Below the pieces are notes generated by a model, which did not search any database, was not told the DNA's origin, and saw only the letters and a list, made by a program, of their open reading frames with translations. Positions 24,340 to 35,585 of a DNA stretch of 64,000 nucleotides are shown piece by piece. Both the position numbers and the translations under genes were made by a program. Each line of letters begins with the position of its first letter. The stretch's first letter is position 1. Origin of the DNA: Atherix ibis (taxonomy: Eukaryota; Arthropoda; Insecta; Diptera; Athericidae); assembly GCA_958298945.1 (NCBI GenBank), contig OY282605.1, forward strand, positions 30,668,811-30,732,810, written 5' to 3'.

Positions 24340-25368
24340 CCAGGTGCATAAGCTTAAATCCGCTGTTTTTTTGTCAAAAAGCACATGTTTTTTTTTCATA
24401 GAAAGCAAAAACAAATTTATACAAAGTACTTGCCCTCAGTAGCTACACATTTTTCCCATCTCTCAGGGAATTTGTGGATATCGCGCCAAAAAAATTCCTT
24501 CTCTTTCGAGGCAAACCTCTCATCAAGCCATTTTCGTACGTTTTCGTAAAAATCGAAGTGCTGCTCAGCGAGCGCATGGCCCATCGACGAAAACAGGTGG
24601 TAGTCGGAAGGGGCCAAGTCTGGAGAATAAGCAGGGTGGGGTAACACCTCCCAGTTGAGTGTCTCCAAGTAGTTTCGGACCATTTTTGACGTGTGCGATG
24701 GTGCGTTGTTATGGAGGAAAATCAGCTTGCCATGTCTTTCTTGACAATCCGTCCTTTTTCACGCAGAGCACGATGCAATTTGATCAGTTGTTGGTGGTAG
24801 CGGTGTTGGCGTCGCTCCATCTGCCTATCATTCAATTCATGCGGCACCCATTTTCTGATCTTTTCAATCTTCCCCATGGCACGCAGACGCATGGAAATGG
24901 CTAGTTGAGTAACACCAAATTGCTCCGCGAGCATTTTTTGCAATTGGGTATCGTCCAAAAGAGCCTGCAATTGATGGTCCTCAACCTTCCTAGGCCGATT
25001 TTCACGCTTCTTGTCCCACAAGTCAAAATTGCCGTCTTTGAACCGACGAAACCAATCTCGGCACGTTGTTTCCGATAAAACACTATCACCATAGGCCTCC
25101 ATAAGCATTCAATGCGATTCGGCAGCCGATTTCTGCAAATTGAAGCAGAAAAGCAGAGCTTCCCGAATATGCTCTTTTTCTGGCACAAAACTAGACATGA
25201 TTACCAAAAAAAAAATATATTTTATTGTACGAAATTGCTGACAATGTGCACTGATTAATATTGACAGCTGTCAAACTCATAAAAAAAAGTATGGCGTGCC
25301 CATGCTAGCTTAATACGCTCCCTCACGCCATCTATGACGAAACAGCGAATTTAAGCTTATACACCTGG
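24340..25368 (-). mobile_element. Mariner, cecropia-like (copy G), internally deleted
   Basis: Terminal repeats CCAGGTGCATAAGCTTAAAT (left) and the complementary right end at 25368 are both flanked by TA. Reading from the right: an N-terminal frame starts at the ATG at 25199 (MSSFVPEKEH), with a nonsense change near 25110, then LMEAYGDSVLSETTCRDWFR to MERRQ. A deletion of roughly 90 codons removes the segment with the first catalytic Asp. The frame resumes at HRYHQQLIKLHRALREK, shifts, and continues IFLHNNAPSHT, where Asp-to-Asn has hit the second catalytic residue, to SPDLAPSDYHLF and the stop at 24417. It is defective on several counts. Confidence 0.85.
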
Positions 25369-27001
25369 TATATAAATTTTTTTTTAAAATTATACATAAA
25401 AATATGATAAAAAGAAAGTTAAACTAATAATTTATATTCATTCAAATTTTAGAAAAAAACTGGCAGAATAAAGAGATAGGGTGCCAAATTGATAACTTGC
25501 AAAATAAAGGGATAGCATGGCAAAATTGACAAACATTTTCAAAAGATTGAAAAATTTATCATTCTCTTGCATATAAAATATATTAGATAAATAAGCGTTT
25601 CAAAAAAGAGAAATTTCAAGGATTTTACATGATCAAAGGTTTTTTTTATTAAAGTTAAAAAAAAACAATAAAAAGATATAAAAGAAAAGTTATGGGTTTA
25701 TGCCTAAAAAAAATAATCCCTTAAAAATAACCAATAAAATAAAAATATTTTTTTCTTCAATTCAACTGAAGAGATGTTTGTGTTTCAGAAGTTAATTAAA
25801 TTATTAACTCTCTTTAAAATTTCCTTTTATATCATGAAGATATTATTTTATCTAAGATTAATTTTCGATTCTATAATATAGAACCTTTAAAAACGAAACA
25901 TCGTCTAATATATATTTTTACTAATTTTTAATATAAAAATTATGATTAAAAATAATTCAATTAATAATGATACTTAAAAAAAAATGTCCAATTAGATAAT
26001 AAAAAAAAATACTTTAGCAGATATTAATTCTTTATCTTATTAAGGAAATCGATCTGGAAATATTTAAATTATTTCAGATACTCAAACTTTTCATGGAATC
26101 TAATTAATTCTTAAATAGACTGTAATTATTTTGTTCGTTAACTGTGTATTAAGTGAATGCATACCTGTTATATCATTTTTCAATGTGGCAAATACTTAAA
26201 ATATAATTAAACATTTCATTATGTACATTTGTACATCATTAATATTCGATAAATACTTTTCAAATGATACTATGCCATTTTGAAATAATAGAAATGGAAA
26301 GATATAATTTATGATTTTAATTACTTCTAATGAACTATCATATTTTCATCGGTAATATGCTCAAGTACCATTCGATGGTAGTACAGTCTGTTCGGAATGT
26401 TTTAGTTTCTTATAATTAGTACACTCTGTGACTGTTAAAGTTTCACAACTTTGACAAATTTCACAGACTTTTAAAAGTTTATGTATTTAATATGATAATA
26501 ATGATAAACTATTAGATATTAGTTGAAGTACTAACCTATTTTTTTAAATAAAAAATCTTTTGCTATTATTTATTTATGATTTTTCATATGGCGAAAATTT
26601 ATTATTTTTAATTATTTATTAAGTAGATAGATACAGTATAAAGTTTTCATATAAATTCTAGTTTTCTTTCTTCAGAAAAATGAAAAGTTCTTATTATTTA
26701 AAATGTCAGAAAATCTTAAAGATATCTACAACTACATATAATTTATAATTGAAATAAACAAGGACAAGAAGACATGTAGAGAAATACACAATTTTCTATG
26801 TTTCCTCAAAAATGGGATAATTTATTTTATAATTAAAAAAATCTCAAGGCCACCGCCGTTTTAACAGACGGGATGCTGTATAGAGAAGGGGATAGAATTA
26901 TTTTAACAAGGATTAGGATGGTAGGATGGATGAAAATTAATTTTTTTTTATAATGGGGGATTCACAGTTTACGCACAAATGGAGTAACACTGTTTCGTAT
27001 A
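25369..27001. other. AT-rich intergenic DNA
   Basis: No gene or recognisable repeat in about 1.6 kb. The last 160 bases before the mariner at 27002 are slightly GC-richer, but I cannot assign them. Confidence 0.5.
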
Positions 27002-28267
27002 ACAGTTCGGCTGAAAAGTTTATAAGATAACACAGCAAAAATATTTTTTTTTGCAAAATTCATTTTAATTATTCAACATAGTTGCCTTCGAGGGCGATAC
27101 AGCGATTATAGCGATCTTCCAACTTTTCGATACCATTTTTATAGTACTCTTTCGGTTTTGCCTCAAAATAGGCCTCAGTTTCGGCAATCGGTCTTAAATT
27201 TCCCACCAGCGAGCATTCTCTTGAGGTCTTCAAACAGGAAAAAGTCGCTGGGGGCCAGATCTGGAGAATACGGTGGATGGGGAAGCAATTCGTAGCCCAA
27301 TTCATTGAGTTTGACTATCGTTTTCATCGACTTGTGACACGGTGCATTGTCTTGGTGAAACAACACTTTTTTCTTCTTCAAATGAGGCCGTTTCTTAGCG
27401 ATTTCTTTCTTCAAACGATCCAATAACGCTATATAATAGACGCTGTTGATCGTCTGTCCCTTCTGGAGATAGTCAATGAATATTATACCATGCGCATCCC
27501 AAAATACAGACGCCATCACCTTGCCAGCCGACTGTTGCGTCTTTCCACGCTTTGGATTCGGTTCGTCGCTCGCTCTCCACTCTGCCGACTGCCGATTGGA
27601 CTCTGGAGTGTAGTGACGGAGCCATGTTTCATCCATTGTCACATATTGACGCAAAAATTCGGGTTTATTGCGCTTTAACAGCTCCAAACACTGCTCAGAA
27701 TCATCAACACGTTGTTGTTTTCGGTCCACAGTTAGCTCACGCGGCACCCATTTTGCACACAGCTTTCGCATGCCCAAATATTCATGCACGATATGTCCAA
27801 CACGCTCTTTCGATATCTTCAGAGTCTCAGCTATCTCGCTCAACTTCACTTTACTGTCATTTAAAATTATTTTGTAGATTTTTTTGACGTTTTCTGCCGT
27901 AACCACCTCTTTTGGGCGTCCACTGCGTTCTGCATCAACTGTGCTCGTACGACCAGTTCGAAATTGACGAAACCAATATTTCACAGTGTAAATAGCTGGA
28001 GCAGAGTCCGGATAACGTTTGTCAAACCATGCTTTGGTTTCCACTGTATTTTTTTTCATCAAAAAGCAATGCTTTATCAATACACGAAATTCGTCTTTAT
28101 CCATTTTTTTTTCAATAACAAAAGTTGCTCCACTCAAAATGCTATATCTCACGAACCAATCGACCGATTGCTGTCAAATTGAAGGACGGTGCTTTGTGAT
28201 AATTAAGTAGATTTTTGCAAGAGGCGCCATCTAGACGTCAACCTTATAAACTTTTCAGCCGAACTGT
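27002..28267 (-). mobile_element. Mariner, mauritiana-like (copy B), nearly intact
   Basis: Terminal inverted repeats ACAGTTCGGCTGAAAAGTTT at both ends are flanked by TA (27000-27001 and 28268-28269). The transposase starts at ATG 28104 (MDKDEFRVLIKHCFLMKKNT) and is open to 27175, with all three catalytic Asp residues: TMDETWLRHYTPES, FHQDNAPCHKS and YSPDLAPSDFFLF, with 34 residues between the last two (DD34D). A 2-nt loss near 27190 shifts the frame. The normal C terminus (AYFEAKPKEYYKNGIEKLED onward) follows in another frame to 27069. The same lesion is present in copy A at 1219-2469. Confidence 0.9.
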
Positions 28268-28289
28268 TATGAATAATAAAGGTATTGAT

Positions 28290-28551
28290 AACCCTAGCAT
28301 ATTTTTGCTCCTTAATGAACTAGACTCCTAAGAAGTTGATGTGGTTTTATAAAATAGTTTTGTCTGTAGAACCATTTTTATACTTGGAAAGGATGGCTTT
28401 ATATTACGGTTTAGATATGGGTATAAATGCTTTAAGGGCAGAAAGTAGCATACTACCCTGAGGAACACCGGCGGTGATATAATGATCTATATTTCCATCT
28501 ATCTGAAAATATTCGTCTGAGAAATAGAATTTTAGGATTTTGATTTTAGTT
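28290..28551 (-). pseudogene. Non-LTR retrotransposon RT fragment
   Basis: The minus strand gives KFYFSDEYFQIDGNIDHYIT, then AGVPQGSMLLSAL, the RT palm motif AGVPQGS-x-L-S of jockey/R1-like elements. Stops surround it and nothing further of the element is visible. Mariner copy B lies immediately to its left. Confidence 0.55.
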
Positions 28552-30600
28552 CTTAATTAGAAAAATATTTAGTAATTATTATAAAAAATTCTAACGTTTA
28601 TTGTGCTTATTTAAATAAAGAAATTTTTTAGTTTTATCTCATATATATTATTAGTTGTTTTTTTTTTGCTTAACATATATTGTCCGTATTATTTATAAGA
28701 AATTTCGATTTAATGTTTTTTTTTTGTATATCGTGGACCTTTAAATACATTTTCAATGAAAATAGACTTTTTTATATTATTAATTGAAATTTTGACATTT
28801 TTGCTAAAATATAAAAAGGAAAATTAAAAATAAAACAATATAAGCATTTTTAATATAGAATTTCATAAATGTTTTTTAAGTAATTTTTATAAGCACATAT
28901 GTACATGGCAGCATGCTTAGTAGTAGGGGGAAGTGAAAGAGATAAACTTTCGTTTAGCTAATATTAATGTTCGGTTCAATGCGTCGGAATACCACGTAAA
29001 AAGTCCAACAACCTCTTAGATTAAATATATATCCACTCATTAATCACAAGGACAAGTGAGCATTTGTCCTTATCAAAATGTTTGTATAACCCCTTTTATC
29101 CCATGTCGTATGTCCACTTTACATCAACACGATTAATGATAGCTCCAGTTGACCAAAAAAAAAAAAAAATATTCGTATCTATAGTAAATATAATGGTGGA
29201 AATCAGTTCAACATCGAATTCCCATATAACAAGGTACTGTACTAGAATCATATCTATGATAGATCTTTCTATTCTTATTTCAAGATATTATTCATGATAG
29301 AAAAAAACGATAAAAAGTAAACAATCGAAACATATCAACCAAACAAAACTATTCTACTCCTATTTATAAGTAAGGTTTCAATCTCAATAATATATTATAT
29401 AAGATGGCATATCTTGAAATTTATAAAAAGGAAAGTAAAAACAAACAATAAAAATAAAAAACAAAAAAGTAATATTATAAGTTCTTGTTTAAAGAAATCA
29501 AAATAAAAAGTTTTGAAATAAAGGTAAAAATAAAGAAAATAATCTCAATAACCTTGTATGTTAAGATTTCCATTGAGAATAGTATTCTTTATAGGAGATC
29601 AAGTAGCAAAACAACTTTATATACCCGTAAACTCTTGAATAAAGTAATATGAATTTGGTAGCGGCCAGCATAATCAAAATTGGATACTGCCCTATGTGGT
29701 TGTCAAATGGTCTCACAGGTTTCTACATAAATCGAATCCACCATATCGAAATTCAATAAAATTATCCAAAAAAAAAAACTATTGTATTTTTCTTGTCAAC
29801 GGCAAATAATCTTCCCTAACCCGATCTACTCAAAGATTTCTTGTCTATATCTCGGCTTAAACAGTTCAAATTTCTATCAACGTAAGTTTCTATAGCCGAA
29901 TTAAAACTAAACAAACTTACGGAAGTTAACTTCTGAAGAGCCATCTATTTTAGAATATGCCCCCTTCGAAAAGCTACTTTGAAAAGTTCAATTTCTCCTT
30001 CAGATAAGCATCTCAAAAGTTTCACAATTTATCTAAACACATACGAGTATATCCATAAAAGAGAGTTTTATCTTACAGATATTCCCCTTTTTTCATATAT
30101 TCATGCGCATATCCCATTTTAAAAAAATCGTATGGAGCTAATATCCCATTCATAAAATAGTCCACAAAATATTGTTGAAAGCATGTGAACGGATAAGAGG
30201 GAAACTGAAAAAGCATATAGAAAAACTATAAAATCACAGATGGCACCAGTATAGCCCTCATATAGTAGTCATTTTTCAATTCAATATCCCTTCAATAATT
30301 ACGGACAATATTTTGAATAAACAACGTTGAATATCCTTAATAACTATATCGGTTTTGAAATTAAACAAATACATTTCAATATTAACATGTACATATTAAA
30401 AGTAATAAATCATAACGAATATTTCCTAAAATAAAATTAGTTGTATATTTCGTATTAAAATTAAATTTTTTTATATAAACTTAAAAAAAAATAATTAATA
30501 AAAAAAAAACTTTTGATTATAATATCATTTTTAATTTATTATATTAGTTTAATTTTACTATTATTTAATATATGTAACATTTTATAAACGACGAGTAGGA
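28552..30600. other. AT-rich intergenic DNA
   Basis: About 2 kb without a supported gene or recognised repeat. Confidence 0.5.
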
Positions 30601-30639
30601 GATTTCTTCCAGGATTTGATCCTTTTCAAGTAATTAATT

Positions 30640-30840
30640 ATAAATGTTTCCCATAATTTGACCATAACTTGACGGATGTTGGTTTATAAGTGACGTTAAG
30701 TTTCAAAATTATCTTACAAAAATCTAATTCAACGGCGTCAAATCGCACGATCTTGGAGGCTAGTTGGCATCGCTAAATCTCGAAATTATGCGTTCTGCGA
30801 CCTTTTTGTACAATAAAACTAAAAATATATCTCGTATATA
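30640..30840 (-). pseudogene. Rosa-type relic, left flank of mariner I
   Basis: The minus strand reads KVAERIISRFSDAN, stop, PPRSCDLTPL, matching the NWPPRSCDLTPLD block of rosa transposases (downstream of the second catalytic Asp). Together with 32121-32310 it shows that mariner I sits inside a rosa copy, with about 90 codons of rosa missing at the junction. Confidence 0.65.
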
Positions 30841-32120
30841 CGAGGGTCGTTCAATAAGTCCTTAGAAAATCCGAGAAATTGCGCTCGTAACGTCTATAAC
30901 GATTTTTTTTGTAAGTTTCTATAACTGTCAAAATTTCAGCTCGATCCATAGCGTAGGTCAATTTCTATCGTCGATTAAAGTTAACGACATTTATTTGTGC
31001 ATAACAATGGCAAAAATCGAGTTTGTGGCTGTCATCAAACATCTCCATTTGAAGGCTTAAGCCAGAAAGAAATCAAAGCCGAGTTGGATGCAGTTCATGG
31101 CACATCTGCACCTGTGTTTGCGATGGTTTACAATTGGGTGAATGAATTTAGACGTAGTCGTTCATCCACAAAAGATTAACATCGTTCAGGACGCTCAGTT
31201 GAGGTGTCTTCTCCTGAAATCATCGACAACATCCACGATCTGATTTTGAACGATCGGCGAATTAAAATGCGCGAATTAGTTGAGGCCACGGGCATATCAC
31301 AAGGTACAGTCGCTTCAATTTTGCATGAAAAATTGTCTGTGAAAAAAATTTCGGCAAGATGGGTGCCGCGTTTGCTCTCAGAGGAGAATAAGCGCAATCG
31401 TGTAGTGGACTCTGAGGCTATGTTGGCACTCTTTCATCGCAATCCTGCCGAATTCCTTCTTCAATATGTCACTGTGGACGAAACCTGGATACACTACTAC
31501 ACTCCAGAAACAAAGAGACAGTCATCACAGTGGATTTTCAAGGGTGAACGGGCTCCGAAGAAGGCAAAAACTGTGCCATCGGCCGGCAAGGTGATGGCCA
31601 CGGTCTTTTGGGACTCGCAGGGCAGCATTTTTATCGACTACTTGGAAAAAGGAAAAACAATAACAGGAGGGAATTACGCGTCGTTATTGCAACGGTTGAG
31701 CGAGGAAATCAAAGAGAAACGCCCCCATCTGGGGAAGAAAAAAATCCTCTTGCATCAGGACAATGCGCGTGTGCACACCTGCGCTGTTTCCATGGCCAAA
31801 ATTGCGGAATTGAGAATGGAATTGTTGCAGCATCACGCTTATTCACCAGATTTGGCCCCGAGTGACTATTTTCTTTTCCTAAATCTGAAGAAATGGCTTG
31901 GCGGACGACGGTTCACTTCCAACGAGGACGTCATTGCTCAAACGGATGAGTATTTTGCAGAACTTCCGAAATCCTATTTTTTGGACGGGATAAAAATTTT
32001 GGAAAAATGGTTGGAAAAGTGTATAGAGCTAAAAGGAGATTATACTGAAAAATAAAATTTTTTTTTTAAAAAAAACAGTTTTTGTCCATTTTTTTCTAAG
32101 GACTTATTGAATGACCCTCG
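30841..32120 (+). mobile_element. Mariner, mauritiana/mellifera-like (copy I), one frameshift and one stop
   Basis: Terminal repeats CGAGGGTCGTTCAATAAGTC and the complementary right end are flanked by TA on both sides. The transposase runs from ATG 31007 (MAKIEFVAVIKHLHLK) to TAA at 32053-32055. A 1-nt deletion near 31055 shifts the N-terminal frame, and GAA-to-TAA at 31177-31179 stops it. From 31204 the frame is open for 283 codons, with TVDETWIHYYTPET, LLHQDNARVHT and YSPDLAPSDYFLF intact (DD34D). Its length is exactly 1 nt less than the sister frame in copy H. Confidence 0.9.
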
Positions 32121-32310
32121 TATATAAATTTAAGTGAGAAATGAGCCTCATTGCTGAACAAAAATTAGCGTAAAACGTGGGCTATGGCAGAATGACGACT
32201 TGTGCAGAAAGTTTTTAGAAATTTACCGCATTATTTAATATTTTCGAATGGTAAATTTCGGTCTAAATAAATATATTAAATAATAATATATATAAATTCA
32301 ATATATATAA
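32121..32310 (-). pseudogene. Rosa-type relic, right flank of mariner I (duplicated segment)
   Basis: Its reverse complement is nearly identical to 17820-18000, including the FSDEAHF-type box TTCAGCAATGAGGCTCATTT. The homology ends at about 32310, where a second mariner 3' fragment begins. Confidence 0.7.
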
Positions 32311-32445
32311 ACGGATGAGCATTTTGCAGAACTTCCGAAATCCTATTTTTTGGACGGGATAAAAATTTTGGAAAAACGGTTGGAAAAGTGTATAGAGCTA
32401 AAAGGAGATTATGTTGAAAAATAAAATTTTTTTTTTTAAAAAACA
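32310..32445 (+). pseudogene. Mariner 3'-end fragment (copy J)
   Basis: This repeats 31950-32090 of mariner I almost exactly: FAELPKSYFLDGIKILEKRL and the terminal GDYVEK-stop, followed by A-rich sequence. It has no other part of the element and no terminal repeat. Confidence 0.75.
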
Positions 32446-32504
32446 GATTTAAAAAAATAATCTCCCCTTAAAGCGCGAAATATGGTATTTCTATTTTTAT
32501 AAAA

Positions 32505-32603
32505 ATTTGAGCTCAGCCGTTAGCGTATTGGATTACCATCCCAAGAGTCGTGAGTTCGAATCCCTCCAAGGCATAGTCCTACGCCAATTCCCAAAAAAAA
32601 AAC
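32505..32603 (+). repeat. tRNA-related SINE-like sequence
   Basis: It has an A-box-like TGAGCTCAGCCGTTAGCG at 32508-32525, a tRNA-like anticodon arm and a B box GAGTTCGAATCCC at 32552-32564, followed by a short tail and a run of 10 A. The acceptor stem does not pair and the T-stem has mismatches, so it is not a functional tRNA. A short tRNA-derived retroposon is the best explanation. Confidence 0.5.
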
Positions 32604-32834
32604 AGTTTTTCTTTCCATTTCTACTTTAATTTCCTTATCTCGATAACCTTTGTCACCAAATGACCTATAGTATCATGGCGCTTATACAGGGTGGACCATT
32701 TAAAAGTTGCAGTTTAAAAAGTAAATAAAAAGAAACTAGTGTATATTTTTTTTTAATTTCCGGTTTAATTAGAAAGATTGAACCTTGAAATTTAAGAATG
32801 AAATACAACATCATTTAAATGACTGCCACTGGTG

Positions 32835-34120
32835 GGCTACTATATATATTTCTGGCCTAATAATGAAAATGCGAATATTTATCAACGAAAAAGGTTTTAT
32901 TGTTTTTCAAAATATTCTCCATCAAGATTTATACACTTTTGCATGCGCTCAAACCAATTTTCGAAGCACTTTTTCCACTCCGATTGAGACACCTCCAAAA
33001 CATGGTTTTTGAATGCTTCAACAGCATCTTCTGGCGACGAAAATCGTTGACCACGCATTTTTTTCTTGATGTGTGGGAATAAAAAGAAGTCATTGGGTGC
33101 CAAGTCAGGGCTGTACGGAGGATGACCCATCAATTCGACGTTTTGTCCGGTCAAAAAGGCGCTGGTTTGAGCCGATGTGTGAGAGCTCGCATTGTCATGG
33201 TGCACAATGATTCGACTTCTCTTGTTCGTTTTTCGAATTTCTCCGAAGACTTCAGGCAAACAAATGGTGGTGTACCACTCAGAATTGACCGTCCTACGTT
33301 GCACAAGCGGAACAGTCGCCACATGACCAGTTTTGCCAAAGAAACAAGCGACCATTTGCTTCGAAGTGCTTCTTCCACGAACAACTTTCGTTGGATTTGA
33401 CTCGTCTTGGAAGACCCACACGGTCGATTGCTGTTTTGTTTCGGGCTCATACGCATAGATCCATGATTCGTCACCTGTGACGATCTTATAAACGTCTTTT
33501 GAAGCACCGCGATCGTATTTTTTCAGCATTTCTTTACACCAATCCACACGAGCCTTTTTTTGAGCGATTGTCAAATTGTGCGGGATCCAACGAGAACAAA
33601 CCTTTTTTACGGCCAGGTGTTCATGCAATATCGAATGTATGCTGGTGGGAGAAATGCCTAGGCATGCCTCTATCTCACGGTATGTCACATGACGGTCTTG
33701 CATTATCAGTTCACGTACGGCATCGATGTTTTCTGGAACAACGGCTGTTTTTGGACGACCTTCACGGAATTCGTCTTTGAGCGAGCGTCGGCCACGATTG
33801 AATTCGTTGTACCAGTTTTTCACAGTGCTATAGGATGGTGCTTCATAGCCATACAAAGATTTAAGTTCATCGATGCACTCTTGTCGTGATAATCCACGTC
33901 GAAAGTTGTGAAAAATGATCGCACGAAAATGTTCACGAGTTAATTCCATTTTTTTGCCAAATTGATTTTTTCAAGTCACTGTAAACAACACAAATGATAG
34001 TCGTACGTCAAAACGTTCTGAGTACGTTTATGCTAAAAAATGTCAAACTTTCCAATGGAAATGTCAGATCGCACCTGGCAACACTTAGTGTTGCCTAGGC
34101 CAGAAATATATATAGTAGCC
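32835..34120 (-). mobile_element. Mariner, irritans-like, apparently intact, nested in the rosa element
   Basis: Perfect 23-bp terminal inverted repeats (GGCTACTATATATATTTCTG plus GCC) lie at 32835-32857 and 34098-34120. The interior holds a single uninterrupted transposase frame, 33949-32897. It interrupts the C-terminal codons of the older rosa transposase. The left flanking dinucleotide is not a clear TA. Confidence 0.85.
32897..33949 (-). CDS. Mariner transposase, full-length open reading frame
   Basis: This is a 350-aa DD34D transposase, about the usual mariner length (about 345-350 aa), with no stop or frameshift. The start is the true ATG at 33949 (MELTREHFRAIIFHNFRRGL). The N-terminal part carries the two helix-turn-helix units that bind terminal repeats (about residues 1-115), then WIPHNLT. 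The catalytic triad is visible: IVTGDESWIYAYEPETK (first Asp), IIVHHDNASSHTSAQT (second Asp) and YSPDLAPNDFFLF (third Asp), with exactly 34 residues between the last two. The family cuts and pastes DNA at TA. Because terminal repeats, frame and catalytic residues are all kept, this copy could be autonomous and recent. Subfamily assignment (irritans/vertumnana side) rests on overall resemblance only. Confidence 0.9.
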   Translation of the reverse strand: MELTREHFRAIIFHNFRRGLSRQECIDELKSLYGYEAPSYSTVKNWYNEFNRGRRSLKDEFREGRPKTAVVPENIDAVRELIMQDRHVTYREIEACLGISPTSIHSILHEHLAVKKVCSRWIPHNLTIAQKKARVDWCKEMLKKYDRGASKDVYKIVTGDESWIYAYEPETKQQSTVWVFQDESNPTKVVRGRSTSKQMVACFFGKTGHVATVPLVQRRTVNSEWYTTICLPEVFGEIRKTNKRSRIIVHHDNASSHTSAQTSAFLTGQNVELMGHPPYSPDLAPNDFFLFPHIKKKMRGQRFSSPEDAVEAFKNHVLEVSQSEWKKCFENWFERMQKCINLDGEYFEKQ

Positions 34121-35205
34121 TACGTAGTACCCCATTCCCTCGACCCAATTTTTCAGTACATTTTCGATTGTCTGGGCCTGTATCTCTTCAATGGCAACTT
34201 TGATTTCGTGCTTTCAAGGTCTCAATTGTCTCTGGATGGCTTGTGTAACATTTATCCTTAACGGCTCCCCATAGAAAATAATCCAACGGGCTCAAATCAC
34301 AACTCCGAGGCGGCCAATTGACATCAGAATTTCGGCTGATTATTCGGTTTTCGAAAGCAGTGGCCAAAAGTTGGATTGTTACGTTGTCTGTGTGGCAAAT
34401 GGCCCCGTCCTGTTGAAACGAAATGTCGTCTATGCCATTCTCTTCAACTTTTGGAAACAAAAATTCATTGAGCATGCCACTATAGCGCTCCTTCATCGTT
34501 TTCGAAGAAAAACGGGCCAATGATGCCTCCGGTCCAACAATCGCACCAAACCGTGCCTCGTTGTGGATGCATCAGCTTTTCCATATTGACGTATGGATTT
34601 TCTGAGCCCCAGATGCGACAATTTTGTTTGTTGACATACCCACCGAGGTGGAAATGGGCCTCATCCGAAAAGATGATTTTTCGGTGAAAATGCTCATTTT
34701 CGACCAATTGATCTTGAGCCCATTGAGCAAACCGAAAACGCATCGGATGGTCATGCGGCTTTAGTTGTTGGACTAATTGAACTTTGTAAGCTTTCATACC
34801 GAGGTCATTGTGAAAAATTCTCAACAGAGAAGTGCGAGAAATGTTCAATTCCTGAGAACGTTGACGAGTTGAAGTTGATGGATGATCACGGACATTTTCA
34901 GCAACGGCGGAAATATTCTCGGTCGCACGCACTTATTAGAGCGGGAACGAGTTGCTTTGGCAACCAACAAACCAGTTTCGCGAACTCGCTTCAAGAATTT
35001 GTCCACAAGTTGACGTGATGGCTACCGATCTTTGCTCATTTCTTTTTTTACATTTCTCACAGTTTGGGTTGAAGACTCACCACTTTGGAAGTAAGTTCTC
35101 AATATTTCCCAGTTTTCTTCAAGCGTATGGATTACCATTGATTTAACACTCAAGTTCTTTAAATAAATAGTGGTTTAAAATGCAACCGCAAGATGGACCA
35201 CCCTA

Positions 35206-35585
35206 GAATATACATTTCAATAATAATATTATTTAAAAGATTAAATTTAAAAAAAAATTGAACGCATTTTTTGGTTATTAAACTATCTACAATATTAGAA
35301 TTTTATATTAAATAATACTATCAAATTTGGCTTGACCTCATTAAAATTGAATTCCTCAAATAGTTAAGCATTTTTACTCTATTTAAATTTGTAATTTTTT
35401 AAAAAATTTAAAAAAGAGTGAGCTTTTTATTAATTGCTCTTAAGATTGACACTTGCAAAAGGAAAACAAAAATGCAATTTTCGTATCATGTTCTGCTTTT
35501 AAAGCCTTTTATAAAATGCTCTTAAGACCCAAACACATACCAAATGGAGGCTTTTTGTGGATGCAATTTCCATTGCATAGTTATA
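35206..35585. other. AT-rich spacer
   Basis: No gene or repeat recognised between the rosa element and mariner L. Confidence 0.45.

Larger units (their letters stand above)
32687..35205 (-). mobile_element. Rosa-type (DD41D) Tc1/mariner element with a nested mariner
   Basis: The ends CAGGGTGGACCAT (left) and ATGGACCACCCT (right) are inverted repeats, with TA before the left one. The minus-strand transposase begins at ATG 35138 (MVIHTLEENWEILRTYFQSG), hits a TAG after MSKDR, shifts frame, then reads through 34932-34480 (NISRTSLLRIFHNDLGMKAY, KIIFSDEAHFHLGGYVNKQN with the first Asp, IWGSENP). It continues 34520-34188 (ISFQQDGAICHTDNVTIQLL, NWPPRSCDLSPLDYFLWG). The last two Asp residues have 41 residues between them, which defines rosa. 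The C terminus (ENVLKNWVEGMGY, then GSHLNDVVFHS) is split by the mariner at 32835-34120. It is dead. Confidence 0.85.

Noticed and set aside
32509..32575. Possible tRNA gene
   Set aside because: A and B boxes are visible, but the acceptor stem does not pair and the T-stem has mismatches; an A tail follows, so it was called SINE-like instead.
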